This document shows positions 23,041-31,059 of a DNA stretch of 34,062 nucleotides, in pieces. Origin of the DNA: Chitinispirillaceae bacterium (GTDB lineage: Bacteria > Fibrobacterota > Chitinivibrionia > Chitinivibrionales > Chitinispirillaceae); assembly GCA_016930275.1 (NCBI GenBank), contig JAFGHA010000237.1:1-34062 (forward strand), written 5' to 3'. The notes under the pieces are model-generated. The model saw only the letters and a list, made by a program, of their open reading frames with translations. It was not told the origin of the DNA and searched no databases. The stretch's first letter is position 1, and every line of letters starts with the position of its first letter. The position numbers and the translations under genes are program-made.

Positions 23041-24606
23041 ATGCACCGTCTGATCGGTGTGGTAGTAATCCTCGCTGCTGCAGCTTTACCGCTGCAGGCC
23101 TACCGCTATGCATTCGTCGTCGGACAGAATCGTGGCGGGCCGACGGTGGACGATCTCCGGTATGCGGAGATGGATGCCAGACGTTTCGCCGATCTGCTTC
23201 AGGAATATGCAGGTGTCGATCAGGGCAACCTGCAGTTGCTGCTTCATCCCGACAGTACTACGCTTACTGCTGCCGTCGGAAAATTTATTGACCGTATCGC
23301 GGCAGGTTCCGATCCGCAGCATGCTTTATTGTTTTTTTTCTACTCCGGCCATGCTGATGGTGAGGGGCTTCTACTCGATTCGTCTCACATGGCATTCAGC
23401 GAACTCCATCATTTGTTATCGAATGCTGCGGCGGGAATCAGGCTGGTGATCATCGATGCTTGCCAGAGCGGTGCAATAATGGCCTTCAAAGGAGGGAAAC
23501 GGGCTGAACCGTTTTACCTCGCCGCGCAGCAGAAGACACAGGGTGAAGTATGGATCGCCTCATCGTCCGCCAATGAACGGGCGCAGGAATCGGAATCACT
23601 GAAAGGATCGTTGTTTTCGTTTCATCTGTTCAACGGTTTGCGGGGCAGTGCGGATATCTCCAACGACAACAAGGTTACCGTGGCCGAAGCATATCAGTAT
23701 GCCTATCGTAAAACACTCGAGACCAGTATGCTGACCTCCGGAATTGTGCAGCATCCCGTTTACCGTTTCAATATCACCGGTGAAGGCGATATCGTTCTGA
23801 CCGATCTGTCACAGCGTCGTGGTGGTCTGCTTGTCGATGGAAGCTGCAGCGGGACGTTTCTGATCATGAGCAGGGATTACATTAGCGTGTTCGCTGATTT
23901 TCACAAGGAGTCGCAGCGCGAGATGTTCATTGCGTTTCCCTCGGGAGATTTCACGATTATCAATGCGCGGGGTGGTACGGATATCGGTTTGTATCAGTTT
24001 TCGATAAGCGGAAAGAAAACGCAACGATGCGGGAGCGGGCAATTCAGGGCATCTCTCGTCAGGGAAGCCCGGATGAAGGGGGGCGAGGAGCAACCTCCTC
24101 CGCCGCCACCGCCTTCAGATACAGTCGTGCTTGGACGGGAAAACCCGATCGGTCTGGTGATAAACGGCGGAGGGGGAGTGGACGTGTATTCTTCGTCCGG
24201 AGAAACGTATTGGCAACCGGAAACTTTTTTCAGCCTTCGTACGGGACTTCTGTTCCGGCGAAGCTGGCTCTTTGCATTCTCCTGCACCGGTATTCCGTCA
24301 AACCGTATAATTCTTACGGATATCGGTATTGAACGCCGGTTTGCCACATCGGCAGGATACTATTTCATCGGCGGAGGGGCAACGTTCGGCTGGTTGTATG
24401 ATCAGAATTCCTTATATGATCGGAAATTCGGTGCCGGCTTTACTGTTGAAGGGGGAATGCTGTTTGATCTGATAAAGGGGATCAGGGCGGGGATAGTGAT
24501 ACCCTGGCGGTATACCGGAATCGGAGGAAGAATGCAGTCCGCCGGTATGGCGTTGCGTCTGGAATTCTCCCGAACCCCGGGTACGACAATAAAACAGGAC
24601 GGGTGA
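23041..24606 (+). CDS. Secreted caspase-like (C14) protease with barrel-like C-terminus
   Basis: The 521-residue protein starts with a signal peptide ending LPLQAYR and then carries a caspase/metacaspase fold: YAFVVGQNRGG, D-x-x-R-Y-A-E-M-D-A-R, catalytic His104 in FFYSGHADG and Cys141 in IIDACQSG. SSSANERAQES and the LFSFHLFNGLRG strand are as in bacterial C14 enzymes. A middle domain (about residues 250-350) is followed by a seven-proline run near residue 355. A roughly 155-residue glycine- and aromatic-rich region follows, whose alternating strands suggest a small outer-membrane barrel (YYFIGGGATFGWLYD, GAGFTVEGGMLFDL). AAGGAG six bases before the ATG and a four-base gap after the anti-sigma gene show co-transcription. 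Targets unknown. Confidence 0.85.
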   Translation: MHRLIGVVVILAAAALPLQAYRYAFVVGQNRGGPTVDDLRYAEMDARRFADLLQEYAGVDQGNLQLLLHPDSTTLTAAVGKFIDRIAAGSDPQHALLFFFYSGHADGEGLLLDSSHMAFSELHHLLSNAAAGIRLVIIDACQSGAIMAFKGGKRAEPFYLAAQQKTQGEVWIASSSANERAQESESLKGSLFSFHLFNGLRGSADISNDNKVTVAEAYQYAYRKTLETSMLTSGIVQHPVYRFNITGEGDIVLTDLSQRRGGLLVDGSCSGTFLIMSRDYISVFADFHKESQREMFIAFPSGDFTIINARGGTDIGLYQFSISGKKTQRCGSGQFRASLVREARMKGGEEQPPPPPPPSDTVVLGRENPIGLVINGGGGVDVYSSSGETYWQPETFFSLRTGLLFRRSWLFAFSCTGIPSNRIILTDIGIERRFATSAGYYFIGGGATFGWLYDQNSLYDRKFGAGFTVEGGMLFDLIKGIRAGIVIPWRYTGIGGRMQSAGMALRLEFSRTPGTTIKQDG

Positions 24607-24674
24607 GCGCATTTTGCAGAATCACGCGTCTATCTACTGAAACAGAGTATTACTTCAACCATACGGAGTGTAGT

Positions 24675-25232
24675 ATGAAACAATATCTTCTCATCGCTGC
24701 GGTAGCGGTAATTACGGGGACGGTATTCGCCGCTGATCCTTCCGAAGCCGGGGTACCGCTCAAGCCGTTGAAAATCTACAGTGGCGGGATCGGAATAGGG
24801 GCCGTTCGGTCGCTTAACGAGGAACTCAAAGAGGCGTCGCTTCATTACCTGAGTATTGCATTGCCGAACACCTTTTCCATCCGCGATCATGTTGCACTTT
24901 TCCTTGATGCCGAATGGATGCTCCCCGGGAAAAATTTCGGTGCGGATCTCGGTGTCGATGCGGTGCTTTCCCGTTCCGACATTCGTCCGTTTTTCGGGAT
25001 CGGTCTGGGAGGAAGGTATATCGACCGGGGGCACGATTTCGGCGATGACTTCGGTCCGTCAATCACCGCGCACGGTGGATGCACTATCGACCTTTCCGAT
25101 AATGTTGCATTGCGGGTGCGCATACCCTATCATCTGATACTGACCGAAACTGTGGGACATACGATCGGTCTGGAGTGTGGACTGATGTTTTCCAGCCGGT
25201 TTAAAAAGGTAAGAAAACTCGATTACAATTGA
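24675..25232 (+). CDS. Small secreted outer-membrane barrel protein
   Basis: From ATG 24675 (GGAG six bases upstream; the frame is open to GTG 24603, which overlaps the caspase gene) the protein has 185 residues. A signal peptide ends at TVFAADP. The mature part has alternating strands with turns of Gly/Asp (YSGGIGIGAVRS, FFGIGLGGRYIDRG, GLECGLMFSSRF), as in eight-stranded OmpA/OmpW-type barrels. I do not recognise a specific family. It lies 68 bases after the caspase gene and 25 bases before the next gene, in the same operon, and resembles the caspase C-terminus in style. Confidence 0.65.
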   Translation: MKQYLLIAAVAVITGTVFAADPSEAGVPLKPLKIYSGGIGIGAVRSLNEELKEASLHYLSIALPNTFSIRDHVALFLDAEWMLPGKNFGADLGVDAVLSRSDIRPFFGIGLGGRYIDRGHDFGDDFGPSITAHGGCTIDLSDNVALRVRIPYHLILTETVGHTIGLECGLMFSSRFKKVRKLDYN

Positions 25233-25257
25233 ACAATCGAATGAGAAGGAGTCTGGT

Positions 25258-25803
25258 ATGAACAAGGTCAAGGTTATTATTCCGTTGCTGCTGCTTGCGG
25301 CACTGCCGCCGACCGGTTTTTCCGAAGAGAAAAGCGAGAACAAGAATATTACTATTATCCAGGGGCAATCCACCGCCGACGGCAAATCTCAGGTAACGGA
25401 ACGGTTGCTTGAAGAGTGTGTCGGTTCGCTTCCTGATCCGGCCTCACTGGATCCGATCGTCAGTTCATCGTCGGAGTATCTCAAGGAGATCAACGGTGAT
25501 CCGGCGAAAAACGATTTCGTGAAAATATATACGGCGACGCTGGAGATTAATTATATCGTCAAACAGAAAGCGCTGATTGTAGTTACCACCAATTCGGTGC
25601 AGGGGCAGGAACCGGTGATGAAGGTGCTGGAGAAAACATTGACACAGTCGAAAAAGTTTTCCTCGAATTCCGCCGACGGAGATCTCTATGCGGGGCGATC
25701 TCGGAGGCAGTATTATTTCTCGACTCCCGAAGGTGCGACGAAGGATGTACGGAACAGAGCGTCCGCCTGGATAAAACAGCAGTCGGCGGTGCTCTGCAAG
25801 TAG
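25258..25803 (+). CDS. Secreted protein of unknown function
   Basis: The 181-residue protein has a signal peptide (KVIIPLLLLAALPPTGFSEE) and a periplasmic mature part. That part has a Glu/Lys-rich segment and then strands such as FVKIYTATLEINYIVKQKALIVVTTN. No motif was recognised. AAGGAG six bases before the ATG gives a strong ribosome site. It is 25 bases after the barrel gene. The 234 bases that follow hold a structured leader before the LpoB-like gene. Confidence 0.65.
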   Translation: MNKVKVIIPLLLLAALPPTGFSEEKSENKNITIIQGQSTADGKSQVTERLLEECVGSLPDPASLDPIVSSSSEYLKEINGDPAKNDFVKIYTATLEINYIVKQKALIVVTTNSVQGQEPVMKVLEKTLTQSKKFSSNSADGDLYAGRSRRQYYFSTPEGATKDVRNRASAWIKQQSAVLCK

Positions 25804-25905
25804 GGGTAGTGTACCACTATAAACGGTGATTATGCTATATTTACGATTACTCTTCAGGTATTCAGAATCGGGAATTCAGGCTCAGAATGCGGAAAACATC
25901 GATAA

Positions 25906-26007
25906 CAGAAGTTGGTAAGTTACCGGAGGTCATTTCTCCGGCGAATAGTACTTCTGGCATCTTGCTACCTGAGTTATTTTAAATAGTAACGCCAATCGAA
26001 TCGGCGT
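25906..26007 (+). promoter_or_regulatory. Structured leader upstream of the LpoB-like gene
   Basis: A nested hairpin: CAGAAGT (25906-25912) pairs with ACTTCTG (25950-25956), and inside it CCGGAG (25923-25928) pairs with CTCCGG (25936-25941). GGTAAGTTACC lies within the outer arm. Farther on, ACGCC (25989-25993) pairs with GGCGT (26003-26007), 23 bases before the strong AGGAGG ribosome site. It does not match a riboswitch class I know; it may be a regulatory leader, an attenuator or a processing site. Confidence 0.4.
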
Positions 26008-26037
26008 CATAAAAGCAACGCACATAAGGAGGAACCC

Positions 26038-26631
26038 ATGGTACGAAGTTACAGGAATCTGTTATGGATCATCCCGCTTCTGGCGGTCGGGTGCACCACG
26101 AAAGTATCCCGGGTGCAAAGCGATTCCACGATCGATCTCACGGGGAAATGGAACGATACCGATTCCCGCCTGGTCGCCGAAGAGATGATCAAGGACTGCC
26201 TCGGTCAGCGCTGGCTCTACAAGTGGGAAGAACAGAACAAGCGTCCCACCGTTATTATCGGAAAAGTGGTCAATAAGAGCCATGAACATATCAGTGTCGA
26301 AACCTTCACCAAAGACATGGAACGTGCGCTGCTCAACAGCGGCAAAGTCGATTTCGTCGCCACGAAAACCGAACGCGAGCAGCTCCGTGATGAGAAGGCG
26401 GATATGGCGGACAACGCATCGGTGCAGACCGCGAAATCGATGGGTGAAGAGACCGGGGCCGACCTGATGCTGGTGGGAACACTCAATACCATCGTCGATC
26501 AGGAAGGAGCGAAGGCGGTCGTGTTCTATCAGACCAATCTTGAACTTATCGAGATTGAGAGCAACCGCAAGGTCTGGATCGGCGAAAAGAAAATCAAGAA
26601 ATACGTTGAACGGGCGAAAACCAGATTCTAA
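26038..26631 (+). CDS. LpoB-like lipoprotein (penicillin-binding protein activator family)
   Basis: The 197-residue protein has lipobox LAVGC (Cys19) and a mature domain that follows LpoB: VIIGKVVNKSHEHISVETFTKD near the start, VDFVATKTEREQLRDEK, then SMGEETGADLMLVGTLN and RKVWIGEKKIKK at the end. LpoB is an outer-membrane lipoprotein that reaches the periplasm to activate the peptidoglycan synthase PBP1B in enterobacteria; LpoB-like proteins elsewhere are less well studied. AGGAGG six bases before ATG is the strongest ribosome site in this operon. The next gene, a COG3014-like lipoprotein, begins five bases after the stop, the same pairing seen in many proteobacteria. Confidence 0.85.
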   Translation: MVRSYRNLLWIIPLLAVGCTTKVSRVQSDSTIDLTGKWNDTDSRLVAEEMIKDCLGQRWLYKWEEQNKRPTVIIGKVVNKSHEHISVETFTKDMERALLNSGKVDFVATKTEREQLRDEKADMADNASVQTAKSMGEETGADLMLVGTLNTIVDQEGAKAVVFYQTNLELIEIESNRKVWIGEKKIKKYVERAKTRF

Positions 26632-26636
26632 CTTTT

Positions 26637-28085
26637 ATGATCCGTAAACTGCAAACAGTACTGGTACCGCTGATGGCGGTACTGCTCTGTTTTTCGTGCA
26701 CGACCCGGAGTGTTCTTCGGCTTGAAAAACTCGCGAACAAAACGGCGGAAAATGAATTTCTCTCCGCTGTCGAGATTATCCGAAAACATCCGAAGCTCTA
26801 CGGCAAAGCCAACCAGTTTCTGTACCATATGGATATCGGGGCGCTCTTCCATTACGCGGGTATGTATGACTCGAGTACGGTTCACCTGCAGCAGGCGTCG
26901 GATATCTTCAACGATCTCTTCGCACGGTCGATTACCAATGAAGCCGCGGCGGTGCTTACCAACGATAATATCCGGCCTTACCGGAGCAAGCCATACGAAC
27001 TGGTCATGCTGCATCAACTGCTTGCATCCAACTACCTTGCCCGTGATGATATCGACGAGGCGCTGGTTGAAACCAGACAGGTGCAGCTGATGTTCGACGA
27101 GTGGAAGCGGAAAAACCGCAGCGGCGAGAAGTACGATTCCGACGGGATGTTTCACTATCTGTCGTCAATCGCTTATGACGCTGCCGGTGAAACCAGCGAT
27201 GCAATGATATCACTGTTTCACGCGGTCAAGGCGTTTCAGGAGGGGCCGGTTGCGATTCCCGTCGGACTTCCGGCACGGGCAAGTCGCCTGTTCGCCATCA
27301 ATGACCGGGAAGATGATATCCGTCTGCTCAAGCTCCCGGAGCTGGATAGAACGAACCGCCTTCAGGGTATCGGCAACAACACCACCGAAATCATCGTGAT
27401 CGGGTATGCCGGCAGGGGGCCGATACTGGAGGAGCAGTCGTGGTGGGGAACCTGGGTGAAGGACGGGCTTTTGGTGGTGCACCACACCGGGAGCAACGGT
27501 GAGCAACAGACAATGACGCTACCGGCACCCGCGCTGCCTCCCGCCGAGCTGCGTAAAGCGGAAAAAGGGCAGAAAACCGCATCCGGAACAACCTTTCATG
27601 TCAAATTCGCACTTCCGGCATTACGGACGATTCCCTCGAAAACCCGCAATTTTACGGTAACCTGCAGCGGGAAGAACGAATCGTTCACCTCCGTGATCAT
27701 CAACAATCTGGATGAGCAGGCGGAGAAATACCTCGATGATACACGCGGAAAAACGATTGCGCGGACGGTGGTCCGGGTGGTATTGCGTACTATTGCCGCA
27801 CAGCGTGCGAAAGCGCAGATCCAAACCGGTAGTACCGCGGCGAATCTGCTGCTCAATATCGGTACCGATATCCTTGCCGATCAGCTTGAAAAGGCGGATA
27901 TCCGTGGTTGTTTTCTCCTGCCGAAAACCGTACAGATCGTGAGAATTCCGGTCACGCCGGGTACCTATTCGGTCGATGTGGCCGCAAAAAGTAGTGACGG
28001 ATCGATTATACGGACGATATCGTTCAAGGACGTTGCCGTTCGGTTGCATCAGAAAAAGTTTGTATTTTATTCTTCGTTCAAGTAG
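26637..28085 (+). CDS. COG3014-like TPR lipoprotein
   Basis: The 482-residue protein has lipobox LLCFSC (Cys21). Helical repeats of TPR type follow: FLYHMDIGALFHYAGMYDSSTVHLQQASDI, then YELVMLHQLLASNYLARDDIDEALVETRQVQ, each in a pattern of paired helices (quoted in parts). The C-terminal part has a Gly/Pro strand region and ends with RTISFKDVAVRLHQKKFVFY. The pattern and the adjacent LpoB-like gene match COG3014, uncharacterised lipoproteins that often sit beside LpoB-like genes. No clear ribosome site precedes ATG 26637; the five-base gap suggests translational coupling. It probably acts on the periplasmic face of the outer membrane. Confidence 0.78.
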   Translation: MIRKLQTVLVPLMAVLLCFSCTTRSVLRLEKLANKTAENEFLSAVEIIRKHPKLYGKANQFLYHMDIGALFHYAGMYDSSTVHLQQASDIFNDLFARSITNEAAAVLTNDNIRPYRSKPYELVMLHQLLASNYLARDDIDEALVETRQVQLMFDEWKRKNRSGEKYDSDGMFHYLSSIAYDAAGETSDAMISLFHAVKAFQEGPVAIPVGLPARASRLFAINDREDDIRLLKLPELDRTNRLQGIGNNTTEIIVIGYAGRGPILEEQSWWGTWVKDGLLVVHHTGSNGEQQTMTLPAPALPPAELRKAEKGQKTASGTTFHVKFALPALRTIPSKTRNFTVTCSGKNESFTSVIINNLDEQAEKYLDDTRGKTIARTVVRVVLRTIAAQRAKAQIQTGSTAANLLLNIGTDILADQLEKADIRGCFLLPKTVQIVRIPVTPGTYSVDVAAKSSDGSIIRTISFKDVAVRLHQKKFVFYSSFK

Positions 28086-28148
28086 AATTGGTGATAATAA
28101 CTTACGTCGGATTTATATTTTTCACATCACATTTTTCAGGAGGTTGGT

Positions 28149-29027
28149 ATGAAAAAGTTTCTTGGTTGGACACTCGCAGGACTGGTGGTCGGGTTGGGAA
28201 TGGTTGGTTGTGATCTGCTCGGACCGGTTGAGTCAACGTCGCCGACAATCACGCTGGATGCAATCGGGTCAATAGATGCCGGGACCTTCAAAAATATTGA
28301 AGGTAAAGTAACCGCGGGTGAGGATATCACGCAGATAAAGTATCAGATCACCACGGCTACCGGCGGTTCGGTATCCACGATCACTGTCGAAGGTCCTTCG
28401 TCGGCTTCGTCGGATAAAATCGAGTTCAAAGGTAATGATGTTATAAAAATTTCGGTCAGTTCGTCGGCTGCCGAGGGAGATTACATTCTGAAAATTACCG
28501 CGACCGCCGGAGTCACCAGCAGTGCCGAATTTGATTTCTCCGTAAGCGGTGGTTCCACCGGAACGCCAGTGACCGAAGTTACCATCAATGCGGGAGCAAA
28601 TCAGAATAATGATTACGGTAGTTCGATTGATATCGATGCCGGTAAGGCCATGATAAAGAGCGAAGCCGCCAGTAACGTATCGGATATCGATCTTTGTTAC
28701 GCCTACTCAGGTGTCAATAGTGTCGAGAAGCTCGGAACTGCAGCCTGGGCAGTCGCGAGTGACTATACCTTCGCTGATGGGTGGGCAAATGCGCCCGACA
28801 TCAAGTTTTACAAAGTGTCGATGACTGCGGATGAGTTCGCTGCCGTTGATACAAAAGAAGAAATTGACGACCTCTGGGACGCCTCGAAAGCAACCGCCAA
28901 TTCATACAACGCTGCTGAAGGCGATGTGTTTATGGTCGAAACGACCGAAGGTACACTCGCTATCCTGCGTATTACATCGCAAATCGATGGCGCTGCCGGG
29001 TCGATCACGATGAAAGTAGCAAAATAG
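28149..29027 (+). CDS. Lipoprotein with Ig-like repeats, unknown function
   Basis: The 292-residue protein has lipobox MVGC (Cys21) and a Ser/Thr/Gly-rich mature part with two modules. The first, about residues 35-135, reads like an Ig or 'S-layer accessory' type beta sandwich. The second, about 145-290, has a Gly/Asn-rich start and ends with LRITSQIDGAAGSITMKVAK. No catalytic motif is visible. AGGAGG lies six bases before ATG. It is the last gene before a 19-bp-stem terminator. It is probably a surface- or periplasm-facing binding or structural lipoprotein. Confidence 0.65.
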   Translation: MKKFLGWTLAGLVVGLGMVGCDLLGPVESTSPTITLDAIGSIDAGTFKNIEGKVTAGEDITQIKYQITTATGGSVSTITVEGPSSASSDKIEFKGNDVIKISVSSSAAEGDYILKITATAGVTSSAEFDFSVSGGSTGTPVTEVTINAGANQNNDYGSSIDIDAGKAMIKSEAASNVSDIDLCYAYSGVNSVEKLGTAAWAVASDYTFADGWANAPDIKFYKVSMTADEFAAVDTKEEIDDLWDASKATANSYNAAEGDVFMVETTEGTLAILRITSQIDGAAGSITMKVAK

Positions 29028-29070
29028 AGTTCATGTACAAATTTACCGACTGATAGTAGTTCTGCTTCAA

Positions 29071-29114
29071 ATAAAGTAAAAGCGGTACCCGGAAAGGTGC
29101 CGCTTTTACTTTAT
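29071..29114 (+). terminator. Intrinsic terminator closing the ECF/caspase/LpoB block
   Basis: A 19-bp stem (ATAAAGTAAAAGCGGTACC with GGTGCCGCTTTTACTTTAT, one wobble) around a six-base loop, with a U-rich 3' arm. It lies 44 bases after the stop of the 28149 gene. Confidence 0.85.
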
Positions 29115-29198
29115 GTGCATACAATCGTCTGCTTGTCACCTGGTTTAATACAAAGGATAAAAATTTTCCGCGAATCCTGATACCGCTGGCAGACCTGT

Positions 29199-29217
29199 CG
29201 TTTTCTGGCAGAAAACG
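29199..29217. repeat. Perfect 8-bp hairpin in the 29115-29299 spacer
   Basis: CGTTTTCT, loop GGC, AGAAAACG, followed by GTTTT. It lies 82 bases before the VIT-protein start codon in an otherwise featureless, AT-rich spacer. It could be a weak second terminator. Confidence 0.4.
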
Positions 29218-29299
29218 GTTTTCCTGCAGTGTGTGATTTTACGGTTTTTTTGACGGTTATATTTAAATTGTCCAATCACACAAACTATGGAGGTGCAGG

Positions 29300-30991
29300 A
29301 TGCATCGGATGTGTATCACAATAATTTTCCTGATTGCTGTTTCCGGTTATTCCATAGGGGATCAGCACTGTACGTTTCGGAGTCAGTCGACGCAGGGAGC
29401 ACCATGGTCGGGTACGGTTTCTATCACCAATGAAAAATTTGATATAACCGTCTATCACGATTACCTTGATGTTGAGTTGGAATGGGAACTGGCACCGGGA
29501 GGTACCAAACCACAGGAATATTCGGATGCACTCGAGATAGTCGGCAACCTGAACCTTGAACCGGGATCGATTATTGTCGGGATGCTGTTGTGGTATAAAG
29601 GCGAAATTCTCAAAGCGAAACTGAAGAATAAAAATATTGCGCGGGAACAATACGAAGAGGTGGTAGATAGAGATGCGGAAATTCCACCGCCGCCGCATGA
29701 TCCGGTTCTGCTGGAATATGGTTGGGGACCCGACAACTATTATATCTCCGTTTTCCCTGTTGTATGGAATCAAACCAGAAAAGTTCGCTTCAGGTATCTG
29801 GTACCCAGAGGAAACCGGAATGTTCCCGAATACATGGGCTATCCTCATCCGTTCACGAATACGACAACCGTTATAGTGAGAAAGAGTGAGGAGATTGGCA
29901 GCCTCGCAACCTTGAGCTATGATGGAACGAGAAAGGAAGTAGAGGATGATTCCGTTGTTTTTACAACAGGAGCCAGTGTCGCCCGAGGGTATGGCCCTGA
30001 TTCCTACAGGTTCATTATACCTGGTAAATGTACACTGACTGATGACGCGACGGTGCTGAATATCTCCCGTTATACTTTGGGAGAACATGAGGGGGAGCTG
30101 GCCGTGATCAGTAACTTTGCCGTGGGAAAACTGCTCAATTCCGTTAAAGAGGAACTTCCTGTAAATGAGGATAACGAACTTGAAGGTGAGCTGGAAGTTT
30201 ACGCACTGGTTTCAAACGGGACGGAAATATGCAGTACCGGAGTTAAAACAGCGTATGTATCAGATGTCGATTTTTTATCCGATTCACTGTACTGGAAAAA
30301 AACTATCGGTGTATTCAGCTCAAAACAGATTGAAAAACAGATCGAATGGCATGTTTATCTGAATGGCGAATTGTTTCTGAAAAAAGTGGAACCGGTTATT
30401 ATTCATCATGGTGAAACCAGACTGGCGGCTTGTATTGCTGCGGCATCGGGAAATATCATTTCGCTCGATACGAAGTTACCGAATTCATTCGCTGCTGCAT
30501 TCGGTTATGTTGATACGCTTTTCGCACTACTGGCACTTGAAGAGGATACATTATCCAAGGAACTGCAGGATGAATATGCTGAGAGTGGAGTTCCGTTACT
30601 TGAAAAGGAGGATATCTTTGCAGCGGACGAAGATCTGGAGGAAGAATATCAGACGCAGATTTTCATTGAGAACGAATACAACATTCCTCTTGAGGTCAAT
30701 TACCATAAAAGTGAGATTGATGTTTTTTCCGGCATGGTGGTAAAGGTATACAATGGCATCCTTTTCATTTCATTCGAGAATTCCCCGATGGCAAATAAGG
30801 GCACTGTCGAGGTTACCGTTCTTTCACTTTCCGGAAGAATACTGAAAAAGGAAATGATTTCCATGGCGAATGCAGACAACCAGTTGAAAATTGGCTTGAA
30901 TGGAATTTATTCTCAAACGGTAATCGTCCGCGTTAAAGCGGGAAATCGTCAGTTCGTAAAGGTGGCGAATATCGCACAACAGTCCTTGTGA
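29300..30991 (+). CDS. Secreted VIT-domain protein with sorting-type C-terminus
   Basis: The 563-residue protein begins with a signal peptide (ITIIFLIAVSGYSIGD). A VIT-like domain follows at about residues 60-180: GSIIVGMLLWYKGEILKAKL, then AREQYEEVVDRDAEIPPPPHDPVLLEY, then VFPVVWNQTRKVRFRYLVP (quoted in parts). VIT domains are usually followed by a VWA adhesion domain; here I see no MIDAS motif (DxSxS) after it, so it is a VIT protein without its usual partner. The last about 80 residues (VVKVYNGILFISF... VTVLSLSGRILKKEM... VRVKAGNRQFVKV) resemble a T9SS-type sorting tail. GGAGG six bases before the ATG supports the start. It lies 185 bases beyond the terminator, so it is a separate unit. 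Confidence 0.72.
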   Translation: MHRMCITIIFLIAVSGYSIGDQHCTFRSQSTQGAPWSGTVSITNEKFDITVYHDYLDVELEWELAPGGTKPQEYSDALEIVGNLNLEPGSIIVGMLLWYKGEILKAKLKNKNIAREQYEEVVDRDAEIPPPPHDPVLLEYGWGPDNYYISVFPVVWNQTRKVRFRYLVPRGNRNVPEYMGYPHPFTNTTTVIVRKSEEIGSLATLSYDGTRKEVEDDSVVFTTGASVARGYGPDSYRFIIPGKCTLTDDATVLNISRYTLGEHEGELAVISNFAVGKLLNSVKEELPVNEDNELEGELEVYALVSNGTEICSTGVKTAYVSDVDFLSDSLYWKKTIGVFSSKQIEKQIEWHVYLNGELFLKKVEPVIIHHGETRLAACIAAASGNIISLDTKLPNSFAAAFGYVDTLFALLALEEDTLSKELQDEYAESGVPLLEKEDIFAADEDLEEEYQTQIFIENEYNIPLEVNYHKSEIDVFSGMVVKVYNGILFISFENSPMANKGTVEVTVLSLSGRILKKEMISMANADNQLKIGLNGIYSQTVIVRVKAGNRQFVKVANIAQQSL

Positions 30992-31059
30992 TTTCCGTCA
31001 GATTCGGGAGAAAACAGAAGAAGTTACTTGCCTCCCCGAGAATGTGCCAGGGGATATCT

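Noticed and set aside
24603..24674. GTG start of the small barrel gene at 24603
   Set aside because: The signal peptide begins at ATG 24675, which has its own GGAG ribosome site; the upstream codons look unstructured.
29285..30088. 267-residue minus-strand reading frame
   Set aside because: Antisense to the VIT-protein gene, which has a signal peptide and strong ribosome site; no motif here.
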